Below, in pieces: positions 44,900 to 57,287 of a stretch of 64,000 nucleotides of DNA. A model generated the notes under the pieces. That model ran no database searches. It was not told where the DNA came from and saw only the letters and a program-made list of their open reading frames with translations. The translations under genes and the position numbers were made by a program. Origin of the DNA: Guillardia theta CCMP2712 (lineage: Eukaryota; Cryptophyceae; Pyrenomonadales; Geminigeraceae); NCBI RefSeq assembly GCF_000315625.1, contig NW_005434576.1, forward strand, positions 110,901-174,900, in the 5' to 3' direction. Within the stretch, counting starts at the first letter, position 1, and every line of letters begins with the position of its first letter.

Positions 44900-46465
44900 T
44901 ACTCTACGCCCACATGGGTAGCGTTCACAACTCGGGAACTAAGGTGTATAAATTGAAGAATACATGAATCCTTATTGAGCTGCTTTTTAAAAGATGGCAA
45001 GCTGCTTTGGGGAATGATGTAATAACAAAGAAATTTGATTGGCAGAAATGCAGTTCGCACCCTAACTAGATGCAGGATTTTGAGAACTTGTATCTCGGTT
45101 GACATTCCTATTTGACAGAAAGTAGAATGTTTGAGATGTTGTCTGGATGCAGCGCTTGCATATTACAGTATGCACAATTGTGTGATGTAGTTGATGCCCC
45201 ATCGATGACCTCCGTGGTTAGTTGCTCATCATGCTACAGAGAACTTGATCTCGTCGCAAGACAAAGTACTTGATCCGTCCAAGATGTGAGTTGGCACTAT
45301 CACCGTCGCAATTGATGTTACTCGGGAGACAACGCATGAGAGCAACTAGTTGTTATGACACAAACAACTCTACTCAGTCGCACGCTGCAATATTCCATCC
45401 CACTTACTCCGCCCGCTCTCTTGACAAACAAGATGGCAAGCCGTTCCTAATCGCTTTCTTCTCCAAAGTCTTCAGAGGGCTCAGAGGATCTGATGCTACA
45501 GAACGAAATGAAAGGACAAAGATGTCGGCAGGAAGAGAGGGGAGAAAGGGATGGGATGTAGAAGGATGGAGAGGAAGTTGAAGGAAGCGGAGAAGGGAGG
45601 CAAAGACCAACGAGAGGGAGGAGGACAGGAGAGACAGAAGGAGGAGAGGAGAGACAGAAGGAGGACAGGAAAGATAGGAGGAGGAGAGGAGAGATAGGAG
45701 GAGAGGAGAGACAGGCGGCTGAAACAGGAGCCGCAAGTTCAGGAAGGGATACAGCATGACGAGAAACCGCAAATGATGGTAGAGCAGCAAGAAGTGGTCA
45801 ACTTAGGGGGTAGGGTACACATTAGGCGCCCTCAGTTGGTGGGTCATTGAGTGGAATATAAGGGGGTACTTTATAAATCTATACGGTCCTAAGAGGGTAG
45901 GGTGGACGGGCGGGAATGGCGGTGGTTTGAACGAGATAGGGACAGGAGGGAGAGGAGGAGGAAGAGGAGGAGGAGAGGAGAGCAGAAGCTTGTGACTTGT
46001 TCGAAAACATGAATGTCATATGGGTGCGATCGAAAGGAATTAGGGTCAGAAGGAAGTGTGCAGGCAGGTACGAAGCTAGGACGTAAAGGTGTCTTGAGGG
46101 TACAATTCAAGGAGGTGAGGGGGAGATTGGAAAATCTCATAGCAAAGCGTCAGGCTGGGGTGTTCTTACACTACAGTTGGTTCTCATGGTCAGAAAATCA
46201 GCCTCGTAGACCTGAAAGTCTGTCTGAGAGCAAAGTGTTCGAAAAAAACCGACATGGTGTAGTAGGGAGGGGAGAGCACGGAATTGTAAGAGAATCTTCT
46301 TCAGAATCCTCCTGTTGTATCTTGTCTAATTTCGATGATTTCCTTCTATGACATTGTAATGTACCTGGTGACAGGTGGAGATGCTACGGATTTACCCTCA
46401 GTCCGCACGTCTTTTGTTCAGAGGGAGCCCCGATCATTGAGTGTTTGACCTCCACCCTCGCAAGG
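44900..46465. other. Intergenic region upstream of WDR47
   Basis: It holds the ubiquitin gene 3' UTR, a purine-rich (GGAGA/AGACAGAAGG)n stretch at 45585-45725, and TACCC-type motifs with GGGTAGGGT near 45805-45905. Short frames at 45270-45581 and 46013-46351 look non-coding. No exon was recognised. Confidence 0.4.
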
Positions 46466-47674
46466 ATGCAAGTGAAACTCGCCGACAAGGATGTAGCCCT
46501 CCTTGTGATGGGCTACCTGCAAGACAGAGGTTGGCTGAGCGCGATGACAGCTATGGAGGAGGAGAGCGGCTTTCAGATGGAAGACTATGGAAAGGAGCTG
46601 AATTTTCTTCGAAAGCTGGTCTTACGAGGAGAGTGGAAGAACGCGGAGGAGTTCATCAGACCGCTTCAGTCTAGCGTGAAGGAAGACTATGCTCGTGTCC
46701 TCTTTGCCGTGCGCAAGCAGCAGTTCCTGGAGCTGCTCGACGACGCTGAGAGCAGGCCCGAGCTGCCGGAGCTTGTCAAAGTCCTCAAGGGCCTGGAGGA
46801 GCTGTGTTCGCGCAGTGAGTTCAAGGAGCTGTGCTTCTTCCTCACTCTGAGCGACCTGCGCGAGCATGGAGACTATCGCTCTTGGACAGTTTCGCGAGGA
46901 AGATACGACACCTTCCAGTCCATGCTCAAAGATCTTCACCCACTCTATGGCAGCCTGCCGGACCCCAATTCGACCAGGTTGCACAGCGGAAGGCGCCTCC
47001 AACTTCTGCTTGAACGAGCTGTGCTCCATCAGGCCAGCCAGGTGGCTGGGAGGAACGGAGAGAAGCTGCTGGACGCGTTGGCTGCAACAGGCGTGACATC
47101 CATTCCTCTCCCCGTCCTGCACGATGTTTCCCCTGCGGACTTTGAAGCAGATACCATGAACACATCTGCAGGCGGAGCAGCGTCAAGAAGTGCAGTGCAT
47201 GCGTCGATAGATTTCTCTAAGACGCAGAAGCTCCCAGGGTTGAAGGACTTCGCCGAGTACGCAGACGCGAAGTTGAGTGACCTGGGAAAGGAGAAGAAAG
47301 ATGCACTGATCCTCCCGATCAGGGAAGAGACGATACAAGGGGAGAACGTCTTCCCGGAGGGTGAGCGTACTCCTTCCCCGGATCTGAAACTTCACACTCA
47401 AGGCCTGGAAGACCTCGGAGAACGAGATGCGTTGGATGCAGACATGCAGGAGCTGGGCAGTGCCAACGACGTGGCGCGGCAGCAGACGCCGGGGGGCGAG
47501 AACAGTCTGGAGGCACCATCACAACGCAACGGGCAACACCTTGAGGGCGACCCTGAGCAGCGTCTTGAGGCTGTCCAAGAGACACGCCATCCAGAAGACC
47601 TCGACAGCTCCAACATGAACCCACAGCAACTTGCAAGACAGACGATGGAGGATTTCTCCCATCCTCAGGAGGAA

Positions 47675-47706
<32 letters not shown>

Positions 47707-48467
47707 GGGGCAGGAGGAGGAGGGTCACACACACAAGGCGGAAGAGTCCAAGTCTGTGCGCAAGCCTGTTGCATGGACCATTGAGTTCGAGAGCCCTGAG
47801 AACGTTGTGCAATCCCCACCCATCATGTCGAGCTCGAGAGTTCGTCAGTCAGGAGGGATGGGGGTGAGGGGGAGCAGGGAGGGAGCGACGAGGTCAGGGC
47901 CGCAGAATAGGAGCAAGGAGAATCTCTCCTCGAGCAAGGGGAACGCGAAGAAGTCGGTGTCGACCGTCGGGCCTCTGGGAGGGACAGTCAAGAATGTGCA
48001 GGAGTTTGCCATGGAGGCAAGATTTCAATGCCTGCTGCTAGAATTTGAAACATCTGACGAGCTTTTGGCCATCAGGGATATCAAAGCGACGAGTCCAACG
48101 AGCTTGAGGAGGAGCAAGAGGTGAGAGGCTGTTGGCGCGTCGAAACTTTTGACGATCTTGACAGTATGAGAGGACGGGAGGCAGTCAGGTAACCCGAGAA
48201 CCCTTGAGGCGAGCTCAGAAGGTTTAGCCTTACCTCACTTCCTACAGGCATGGACCATAGACAACGACGATTTCTCCTCACACAACTTCACCTTTGAGCA
48301 TCAGGCGTCAAGACCTCCCTCGTCCAAGAACCGCCCGTCCTCCTCCTCCTCTCTCGCTTCTGACCGCTCGGGCTCCAACAAGCAGAACCCAATTCACACC
48401 CACCCACCGATACGAGAGCAAGCGGCTCCGAAGGGCTTCAAGGAGCAGAGCAGCAAGGCATTCTCTC

Positions 48468-48519
<52 letters not shown>

Positions 48520-51207
48520 TGGAGCAGGTGGAGGAGCAGGAGCAGACTGGAAGCGGGCGGCTCCTCATCGGACAGCTCCTCCTGACTCGCACTCGCATCA
48601 TTTTCCAGAGGCTCGGCAGACCAACGTGAAAGTGATGAAGCAGAGCATCGTGACTGATGACGCTGGGGGCTACGAAGGCTTCGAAACCTTGGACCCTTCG
48701 GCCATGAAGGAGATCGACGTCCTCCAAGACTCTCAGGTTCCCACCCGCTTCGTCCTCTTGGATCTCACACGGGCATGAAGGTGATACGAACTGTCACGTG
48801 GAGCACCGCCCCGGACTCCAGGTGACCTGCCCGCCTTGCTTCCTTCTTGCATTCCTGCCTTCCTGCTTGCCTGCCTTGTTGCTCCTTGCCTGCCTGCCTG
48901 CCTTCCTAACGATCAACAGCTGCTCTCTGATCGCCTCATACAGCATGTTCGTATATGGAACAACCTCCAGGGCCCTCAAGTTCGCAGAGGCTTCGGCTCA
49001 GAGAGGAATCTCGGTCTGACTCTCCTCCCCCCTCCTCCTCCCTTGCTCCCTCGCCTTCCCTCGCTCCCTCGCTCCCTTCTCTCCCCTCCCTCCCCTTCCT
49101 ACCTTACTGCCCATGTTGACTGTGATACCATGGAACAGCTCTTGCAGGAGCTGCCCGACTACCATGCCGGCTCCATCTACGCCATCTCGTGGCACCGCCA
49201 TGGCGACCTCCTGGCCACGGGCTCCAACGACAAGCAAGTGCAAGTGGTAAGGGTCAGCAGGAGGGGAGAGGGCGGGGGTTGACGCCATGACAGACGAAGT
49301 TGACGGTGGAGAGGGACGGGGGCTTCTCTCACTCCACCCCCGTCCACCTCCAGGGGCACACCGGGACCGTCCGATGTGTCGAGTGGTGTGACAGTCTCAG
49401 CCCCTCCTGCCTCCTTTCTGCTGGCGCCGGCGATTGTGCCGTCCGCCTGTGGGACTTCAGCAGGAAATCTTGCCTTGCGATGCTACAGGGACATACGGAT
49501 CACATCCAGGTTTCGTTTCCTACTCCCTCTCCCTCTCCCTCTCCCTCTCCCACTCCCTCTCGCCCTCTCCCGCTACCTGTCCCTGCTCTCTTCAGAAAAG
49601 GACGAGCGCATGCACGAGAAGAAGAGATCTGAAGGCGAATGAGGAGATGCAGACTGACGAAGCTGGATCACCACAAACAAGGACCTGGCGACCACGCGCT
49701 GACAGGTCGAGGACAGGAAGAGGCTGACCTGCAAATGAGAGGAAGAGCTAACCCTAAACTTGCAGCCTTCGCAAACCAAACCGAGTGCTCGCTCTGACAC
49801 TGAGACTTCGACCTCCCCCTCACCTGTCCCCTCTCCCTCTTCCTGTTCCTGTTCCTCCTCCCCCTTTCTGGTTCTGCTTCCCTCTTCCTGCTCTTGTTCT
49901 CCCCCTTCCTCTCCCTCCTTTTCCTTCTCCTCCCCATCTCANNNNNNNNNNNNNNNNNNNNNNNNNNNNNNNNNNNNNNNNNNNNNNNNNNNNNNNNNNN
50001 NNNNNNNNNNNNNNNNNNNNNNNNNNNNNNNNNNNNNNNNNNNNNNNNNNNNNNNNNNNNNNNNNNNNNNNNNNNNNNNNNNNNNNNNNNNNNNNNNNNN
50101 NNNNNNNNNNNNNNNNNNNNNNNNNNNNNNNNNNNNNNNNNNNNNNNNNNNNNNNNNNNNNNNNNNNNNNNNNNNNNNNNNNNNNNNNNNNNNNNNNNNN
50201 NNNNNNNNNNNNNNNNNNNNNNNNNNNNNNNNNNNNNNNNNNNNNNNNNNNNNNNNNNNNNNNNNNNNNNNNNNNNNNNNNNNNNNNNNNNNNNNNNNNN
50301 NNNNNNNNNNNNNNNNNNNNNNNNNNNNNNNNNNNNNNNNNNNNNNNNNNNNNNNNNNNNNNNNNNNNNNNNNNNNNNNNNNNNNNNNNNNNNNNNNNNN
50401 NNNNNNNNNNNNNNNNNNNNNNNNNNNNNNNNNNNNNNNNNNNNNNNNNNNNNNNNNNNNNNNNNNNNNNNNNNNNNNNNNNNNNNNNNNNNNNNNNNNN
50501 NNNNNNNNNNNNNNNNNNNNNNNNNNNNNNNNNNNNNNNNNNNNNNNNNNNNNNNNNNNNNNNNNNNNNNNNNNNNNNNNNNNNNNNNNNNNNNNNNNNN
50601 NNNNNNNNNNNNNNNNNNNNNNNNNNNNNNNNNNNNNNNNNNNNNNNNNNNNNNNNNNNNNNNNNNNNNNNNNNNNNNNNNNNNNNNNNNNNNNNNNNNN
50701 NNNNNNNNNNNNNNNNNNNNNNNNNNNNNNNNNNNNNNNNNNNNNNNNNNNNNNNNNNNNNNNNNNNNNNNNNNNNNNNNNNNNNNNNNNNNNNNNNNNN
50801 NNNNNNNNNNNNNNNNNNNNNNNNNNNNNNNNNNNNNGCTCTTGCTCTTCCTTCCTATTTCTCTTTCCTTCTCCCTCTCTTCTTCTCGTCAGGCTCCTCA
50901 TTTTCACCCAGGAACCATCGCGTTTGTAGACGTTGTTGACGGCAGTGTCGCCGCGATCCTCACAGGGCACGAGGACAGGTAGGGAGAGGGGAGGGGGGGG
51001 GGAAGGGAGAGGGGGAAGGAGAGGGAGAGAGAGAGAGAGAGAGAGAGGAGGGACGGGGAGGGAGAGGGGTATGAAGGGTTTGGAGTGGAGATTCTGTGGC
51101 GAATGAGGATGTAACATTCTCGCAGAGTTGTTCAAGCTCGTCCTCATCCCCAACTACCCTGGACGCTCTCATGCAGTGTTGACAAGACTGTCCGACTTTG
51201 GGGATGA
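46466..51207 (+). CDS. WDR47: WDR47-like LisH/CTLH/WD40 protein, interrupted by assembly gap
   Basis: WDR47 (nemitin) binds microtubules and minus-end proteins; in ciliates and flagellates relatives serve central-apparatus or axonemal microtubules. The first exon (ATG 46466) encodes LisH and CTLH: LLVMGYLQDRGWLSAMTAME, NFLRKLVLRGEWKNAEEFI, CFFLTLSDLREHGDYRSW. A charged middle follows, with (Asp)n from a GAT repeat. An intron at about 47995-48076 is proposed because it restores the frame into SDESNELEEEQE and AWTIDNDDFSSHNF. WD40 blades then appear: MFVYGTTSRALKFAE; YHAGSIYAISWHRHGDLLAT with GSNDKQVQV; CLLSAGAGDCAVRLWDFS; GTIAFVDVVDGSVAAILTGH; SVDKTVRLWG at the stop 51205-51207. One to two blades fall in the N run. 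Confidence 0.85.
48470..48518 (+). repeat. (GAGCAG)n repeat inside WDR47, read as Gly-Ala
   Basis: The same hexanucleotide as in EXO1, but in another frame: it codes GlyAla repeats (SPGAGAGAGA) in the linker before the WD40 domain, if the proposed splicing is right. Confidence 0.75.
49942..50837. other. Assembly gap (896 N)
   Basis: A run of N within the WDR47 WD40 region, bordered by CT-rich low-complexity intron sequence. Confidence 0.99.
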
Positions 51208-51244
51208 AGAAGTAGAGGAGGAGAGGAGAGGAGCGGAGCGGACA

Positions 51245-51357
51245 AAACAGGACAGGACAGGACATGACAGGACAGGACAGGACAGGACATGACAGGACAG
51301 GACAGGAGCGGAGGAGAGGAAAAGAGAGGAGAGGAGAGGAGAGGAGAGGAGAGGATG
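51245..51357. repeat. (GGACA)n and (GGAGA)n pentanucleotide repeats
   Basis: About ten GGACA units at 51247-51306 are followed by GAGGA units to 51356, in the spacer between the convergent WDR47 and coiled-coil genes. Confidence 0.9.
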
Positions 51358-51413
51358 TACTAGGAGCATTTATGAGCTAAGAAGTTGAGAGGTGAAGGAC
51401 TAAATTAAAGGGG

Positions 51414-53049
51414 CTACTCCCATCCATGTAGCATCAAATCTTTCTTCGCCTTAAGAAAACGACGGAATATCAGCATCTCGTTGGTGGTGTATCTCTTGGG
51501 TAAACTTTGATGATCTGATATGATAGAAATGTGAGACAAGTGAAAAGAAAAACAAGAAAAAAGACGAGAAGAGAAGAAATACAGAAAGGAGAAGAGAAGA
51601 GAAGAAATACAGAAAGGAAAATTCAGAGAACAACATGAAGAGAAAGCAATTCAACAACAACATTAGTATTGTACCTGCCGAGTCGAAGCTGGGGTAGATG
51701 TCGCTTTCGCGCATGAAGCCTTCGGAGCCAAAGCTCCTCTCGAGCCAGTCTTCACCCGCATGTTGGTGTTTCACTTTCTTCACCTTCTTGGCGGGAGACG
51801 AGGACGCAGATCGCAGCTCGGACGTCCTCTTGTCGAAATCCTCAAGAAAGCTCCTCGTCTTGTCCAAGATCATGTCAACGTCCTGATACCGAGGGGACAA
51901 GACCACAGCTTCCTTGCGTGACGACGCTGATCCTCGAGCTTCGGTCAGCATGTCAACCTGAACAGACTTGTGCTCTACGATCCCGCACGTCTCCTTATAC
52001 TCCCCGATCCTCTCGAGGTCCACAAAGTCGAAGGCGTTGTTGAGGCAGGCCAGCGTCTCCTCCAGCGCCCTCAAGCTCCTGCCGAACTTGTCGCTCATGG
52101 AGCCCAGGGCTCGAGCCGCTTCCTCCCTCTCGACGCTCAGGCGCTGGTTGTGCTGCTGGGAGGCGACGAGCTGCTGGGAGAGAGAGCGGTTCTCGTTGAG
52201 GAGGAACGCGATGATCTTGTCAGCGCTGACCTTGAGCTCTCCGACGGCTCTCGCAGCATCGGCTTCCTCCTTAGACACACGAGCAGCGTCGGACGGAAGC
52301 GGCTGCTCCCCGACGTTGGCAAAGGCCTCGAGGTCAATGAAGGAGCGCGGTGAAACCTCGAAGCTTGCTCCTCCCACCTCGTCTCCACTGATGCTCAGGT
52401 CTGATCCTTGCGACGCTTCCCTGCCCTGTGGACCATGACCCTCCGTCCCTCCTCGACCTCTGCGGTCACGCGCGTCTGTCTCCTCTTCTCCTCTCCTCCT
52501 CTGGTCTTCGTCGTGTACGTATCTCCCTGCATGCAGCTGCGTTGCTGTCATGGACTCTGTCCCATGCTCGTTGAATGCTTCCTGGCGGGCCTCTCGCCTT
52601 CCTGCCTGAGGCTCCCACCCTCTTACGCCAGCCTCCTCCTCCACCCGCCGCTTGTGCTGTGTGGCCCCCTCCTTCCTTCCTTCCCCTCGACCTCCTCGGG
52701 ATGTTCCGTTCGTCAGCATTCCTGTGCTGTTCTGCCTCCCTCGCTCACTCCGTCTCCATGCCACCAGCTCTTCATCACAGCAAGGTTGCTTCCTCACCAT
52801 CGTTCTCCTCCTTTCCTCTTCTCTCATCTCCATTCTACTCATGTCCTCTTGATGCCTGATACTCGTTTCCATGTTCCTCTCGATCTCTCGCCTCGCTTGC
52901 CTTCTCCTGTCCTCCTCCCTCCGGTCAAAGTAAGGTGCGTCGATCAACCTCCTCTCATCACTCCGTCCTCTCCCTGCCCTTCCTCCTCGCTCTACTTCCT
53001 CTCTTCTGTTCTTGTCCTCTACCGCGATGGTAACAAGTAACGCGACCAT
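51414..53049 (-). CDS. Arg/Glu-rich coiled-coil protein, unknown function
   Basis: No family was recognised. The large exon (ATG 53049 to 51675) starts MVALLVTIAVEDKNRREEV and is very rich in Arg and Glu. Its later half is more ordered: AVGELKVSADKIIAFLLNEN, RSLSQQLVASQQHNQRLSVE and FGRSLRALEETLACLNNAFD suggest a coiled coil, followed by YQDVDMILDKTRSFLEDFDK. A donor GTACAA at 51674 and an acceptor ATATCAG join in phase 1 to a last exon reading HQSLPKRYTTNEMLIFRRFL and KAKKDLMLHGWE, stop at 51416-51414. Reading through the donor instead gives an AT-rich hydrophobic frame ending at 51451, which I consider an intron. Confidence 0.55.
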
Positions 53050-53659
53050 GGCGACCCTGCTTGTACCCCCGTACCTCTTTGTGTATGGTAGTACCCCTCC
53101 AGTATACCAACTATGATGACATACCCTCTTCTGATACACTATTGGACAAACAAAGGTACCGGTACTTTAGTAGCTTGAAACCCGTGACCCACCCTTGTCT
53201 TCAACCCACCCCCGGGAACCCCACAATGTAACCGCCATGGACACTCTTAATGTTGTACATCGATAGCATCACAAGTTTGATAGGTGAAATCACGAATGGA
53301 GGACGGGAGAAGGAGGAGGGGAGAGAAGGGGAGGAAGACGAGGAGAGAGCGAAGAGAAGGAAGACGATACAGTGCTGAAGGTAATCAGAAAACATGGAGG
53401 AAGGGCTGTCACTAGTTTGCTATGCTGTTGCTGGCATGTAGAGTCAAGTCCAACTGTGTTGTCCATATGGCAAGGGATGTGGCGTAGCGATATAGCGCGG
53501 GATGCGAACAATGTGCAAGCAGACTGCAGTTCAAAACGATGTATTTAAACTTGTGTAAGTGCGGTGGAGAAAACAAAATCTCACAGAAACCAACATTACA
53601 ACAAGCTCCACCGTCGTTTTGCAACCATTTCACGCATGCTTTATATCATCTACAAATGA
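53050..53659. other. Intergenic spacer with TACCC-type motifs
   Basis: About 53080-53225 carries GTACCCCC, GTAGTACCCCTCC and CACCCCCGGGAACC blocks just upstream of the coiled-coil gene. The remainder has purine runs (53300-53370). No exon was seen. The right end holds the eS27 3' UTR. Confidence 0.4.
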
Positions 53660-54808
53660 TTACTCGACTTTCTTCCTAAATGAGCAACCCTCCATAAGAC
53701 GTGCCTTTCCGCCAGTAGGCTGACACAAAACCTGATTGCAATTTCCGCACAAAACCACAGACTGAGCATGGCTGAATACAGTGGTACTGCAGAGGAGACA
53801 TGTCAATGACCGACAATGCACTACTGAGAGGATCTCACATGTTAAAGCATCCCGGACACTTCACATCCATGAAAAAGCTGTTAGGAGTTGGTACAAGCCT
53901 CTTGAGCTTGTGTTTACGCTTCTCGGCAGCTGGATTAGGGTGAAGCAGATCGTCCTCAATCTGTTACCGAACGAGTCAGTTGACTGTTGAAATACCACAA
54001 GCACAGCTGGGATTTGTGAGAGCAAGACAAGATACATCCGCAAGTGACCAAAAGAAGCAAAGAAAAATAGACATGACAGCCATAACATGCCAATGATCAA
54101 TATCTCCTTCAGCTGCTGTCTGAAAAAAATCTCCACAACAAACATAACGAAGTTTCAAGAAGCCCCTTCATTGACAACATCCGATCCTAAATATGGGATC
54201 TGTCCTCTTCCAACACGACACAAAGAACATGAAAGAATATCATATTAATTATCGTCTATATACGACTCACTTACACACAGACTTTCAAGTGATCAAACTG
54301 ACGTTAATCAAAACCAAGACAGCCTTTCACACCTCAACACTGGCTGTTCACAGAACCAATCAAATCAGCCATGATTTGTCTTCCGTGCACAGGAGAAAAA
54401 AGAATTGAGCAAAAACAAGTCAATCCTTTGATCTCCGTAATGCTCCCCACTGGTACTGGACAAGTACAATGACACGTAATCATGTCGATTTCATTGCTCA
54501 CAAATTGATCTTCACAGGACAGAATTTGCACAGGAAGCACATTAGCTGTGAGCTACACATATTGAAACTTCACAGGATATGAAAGTTAAGTAACATGAAG
54601 CCACGACACTTGAAAAAAACCCTGTGTCAAGCACATTTTCCTGCTGCAACTCAAAATAGCTCGAGTGTCAACATCTGCTGTTTGAAACAAGCTCTCAACC
54701 TCAAACAAACACACAAATCTGACAACACAGGTTCAAATGTTTCAGAGAACAATCAGCATTCATCAGGGCTGGTCTTATCATGGCGGCGGCGTCTCTTACA
54801 TACGGCAT
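53660..54808 (-). CDS. RPS27: 40S ribosomal protein eS27
   Basis: eS27 is a zinc-ribbon protein of the small ribosomal subunit. Exon 2 (53960-53839) gives [20 protein letters not shown], then [20 protein letters not shown]. Exon 3 (53786-53660) gives [20 protein letters not shown], then [20 protein letters not shown]. The four zinc-binding Cys (CPGC and CGNC) are present. The 52-nt intron between them splits an Ile codon. The start is inferred: ATG at 54808 in a GCCGCCATG context, followed by CCG TAT and a GTAAGA donor, giving MPY joined in phase 0 to IEDDLLHP. The family begins MPL.KDLLHP, so length and phase fit. This leaves a 9-nt coding first exon and an 839-nt first intron. Confidence 0.88.
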
Positions 54809-55259
54809 GGCGGCAGGCTGCTTGGCTGCGAGGCTGCTCTCCTGCTCCTCGTGCTCTGAAAAAAAAGAAACACTACCCCTCACCCCCCTCACATCCTTAC
54901 ACTACCCTACCTTTTCGTCTCCCCACCCCTCCTAATCCCTCCATAGACCCCACCGTTTTCATGACCCACCCTGATTATTCGTTGTCCACGATCACCCACC
55001 TCTAGTTTCACCATAGAACTGGAGTACCCCACCATAAATAGTCAAATTCACCACCCCCTCTATCTGGACCAATGGACCAACCACTGTAGACAATTCGTTA
55101 CCACCCCACCTATTTTTCTTACCTACCTACCCCAATTTGATCACCCTCCTTATTTCAGACCATGACCCTATGGGGTACCACACTCGAGGGGCGAGAAGAA
55201 ACTTCAGTAACTTCTGTCGCCTTGAAAGTTTGACGCCGAACCCCTCCAGCCAAACTTCA
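54809..55259. promoter_or_regulatory. Upstream region of eS27 with dense TACCC/CACCCC motifs
   Basis: CACTACCCTACC and similar words recur about every 30-50 bp from 54870 to 55140, directly upstream of the inferred eS27 start. A promoter role is inferred from position and recurrence at other gene 5' ends. Confidence 0.4.
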
Positions 55260-55720
55260 AAACTTAATCACAGGCTGGCCAGGCTGTGCGGCCACTGTGG
55301 CGGCCCGCCCCCCCGGCCGGGGGCGGGGGCCGGGCCGCCACGCCGCCGGCTGCGCCGGGTCCGCATCCTCCGTGACTGAATTATTAAACTCGCCGCGCTG
55401 CCAGAGTCACTGTGGCCCACGGCGCTGAGCCTGTTGGGCCGCGCCGCCCGCCCGGTGCTGAGCGGCCCGGCGCCGGGCGGCCCGGGACTGGGATCGGATC
55501 ACCGGCGGCCGGGCCGGCACGGTTCCGGCCCCGCCGCCGGCCCGGGCGGCCGCCCGGTCGCCGCCGCCACTGGCAGGGCCGGCCGGGCCCCGGCCGTACC
55601 GTACGAGTCCGGCACTGCAAGGCCTGAGTCTCACGGTCGCCGACCGTCACCCGGGCCGCGCCGGGCCGCGCCTGGTACCGTACCGTACGCCGCGCGGCCG
55701 GGTACTACGATACCCTCCAT
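55260..55720. repeat. GC-rich dispersed repeat island
   Basis: Extreme GC content with GGCCCGGG/CCGGGCC words and GTACCGTAC palindromes. It shares words with islands at 27840, 41603 and 62440. All six frames stay open here because of composition, not coding. Confidence 0.6.
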
Positions 55721-56293
55721 CATTGTGAACTTCGGAACTTGGAACTTTGCCAAGTTGAGCCTGCCGGCTCTAGGGCACGTACGGAGGAGTCGCAAGGAGA
55801 AAGGGTGGGGTAGTTCTGAGGGCAAATGGAGGGGAGGTACTGGATCATTCACAGATGCCATTCCAGGTAAAGTGAAACGGTGAGTGTTGATGATCCACGG
55901 ATCTGTTGAGGCCATCTGTTATCCAAAAGACTTGTTTTCAACTACAAAGGGGTGATCTATAATTTAACTGTATCTGAGGAGGCGAAGATATCACTCCAAA
56001 AGAGTTGATTTCGGTAATCGGCGGACGATCCCTCCGTGAGTCTCGAAGGACTCTCTACAACACCAGGAGTTTTTAATTCCGTCGTCTCCCGTGTTGCCTC
56101 ATCGACGTTCTCCTCCTCAAACCCACACGCGCGCTTACTAATTACAAACCTTATCGCTATCCAGACCCCATTGAAATTCTCTTTCTTTCCTTCCCTGATT
56201 GCTCATTTGGCTTCTTTCTCACTCAACTATATCCCTTGACCGTCTTCGATTGGAATTTGCTACATACATCTCAGTTTTCACATCCAAGCATCC

Positions 56294-56518
56294 ATGCAGC
56301 TCTCCGAAGAAGATTCTATTTTCAGTCCCAGCAACTCCGACTGCGAATCCTTACCAAACCGTCAAATACTTTGCGCTGATATCAGGGTTCCGTCGTTTAA
56401 TATGAAGAAAGCCCAAAGTGCTCAGAACTTCACCAATTTGAAGGAAAGTGTACAGAAACTCAGCAATTTGGAAGAAATGGATCAGAACTTACTAGACAAG
56501 TTGTTAAATATTTGGTAG
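56294..56518 (+). CDS. Possible small protein, 74 residues, unknown
   Basis: ATG-started frame: MQLSEEDSIFSPSNSDCESL, then FNMKKAQSAQNFTNLKESVQ and KLSNLEEMDQNLLDKLLNIW. The second half could form an amphipathic helix. Its composition is normal, not repeat-driven. No homology was recognised, and it may be an exon of a larger gene or chance. Confidence 0.25.
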   Translation: MQLSEEDSIFSPSNSDCESLPNRQILCADIRVPSFNMKKAQSAQNFTNLKESVQKLSNLEEMDQNLLDKLLNIW

Positions 56519-56999
56519 TCCAAAATAAATAGATTCCAAGAATATGATCGATGTCCCTGATGCACCAATGTGCCCGAGCGCCATCGATTTTTTTTTCATT
56601 TCAATCATTGTTCATTGATTCCGAGGTGTGTTACAATCAAACCCGACCCTTGCTATAACACGCACACATGTCCGTATCTTCTCTTGTAAAACAAAAATAT
56701 AGACTTGTGGAGGGCTTCTTTTCGGGTTCTCTTTACCTTGACAATCATTTTCTTTGTCTAACGGTCTTGTTTTATTGCGGAGTTGCAGTAGTTTCCCCTG
56801 CATAATGGTCTCCTCCAACTATGCCCATGATCACTTTCGATTTCATCACTCTGTCCTGTGCAATTTTATTTGTCCTCTCTGATGTTCTAAGAGAACAATG
56901 ATGCTGTGATCAGGGTTTACACCACGGAAAGGTATATTTTGCAAAATTCATTTGTACACAATATATCACAAGGTAGAGTTAATTACAGCTAGTTTTACA

Positions 57000-57287
57000 T
57001 CACCAAAGATTGAGATATTTGGCAAGCTCTGGAGTAACATTTCCATCGAAGTGGATGGTATCATGTGGTCCACTTGCACAAAATTCCTTCTCCCACAACG
57101 TACGGAGGTAGTTGAAACGAATGCTGGTTTCAACAAAATCCTTCTCTGATTTAGCATTTGTGTTGCTGAGTGTAAGCTCTCGGACTTGATCAACGAGCCC
57201 AAGGGAATGATCTGAATTGTTTGGTGTAACCCAGTGACAGGAGCACTTCTCATCGGCCATTTGATCGCTTGAACTGTATGAGGGCAT
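57000..57287 (-). CDS. Possible small protein or exon, 95 residues, unknown
   Basis: ATG at 57287. It reads MADEKCSCHWVTPNNSDHSL, then GLVDQVRELTLSNTNAKSEK and RFNYLRTLWEKEFCASGP. Amino-acid use is balanced, unlike the artefact frames nearby. CTTTG|GTGATG at the stop could be a donor, so it may be the first exon of a longer minus-strand gene. No family was recognised. Confidence 0.35.
   Translation of the reverse strand: MPSYSSSDQMADEKCSCHWVTPNNSDHSLGLVDQVRELTLSNTNAKSEKDFVETSIRFNYLRTLWEKEFCASGPHDTIHFDGNVTPELAKYLNLW

Noticed and set aside
49760-51153. Open frames of 360-400 residues across the N run
   Set aside because: They are open only because N codons are not stops.
55384-55883. Overlapping frames on both strands in the 55-kb GC island
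   Set aside because: Composition artefact, as for the 42-kb island.
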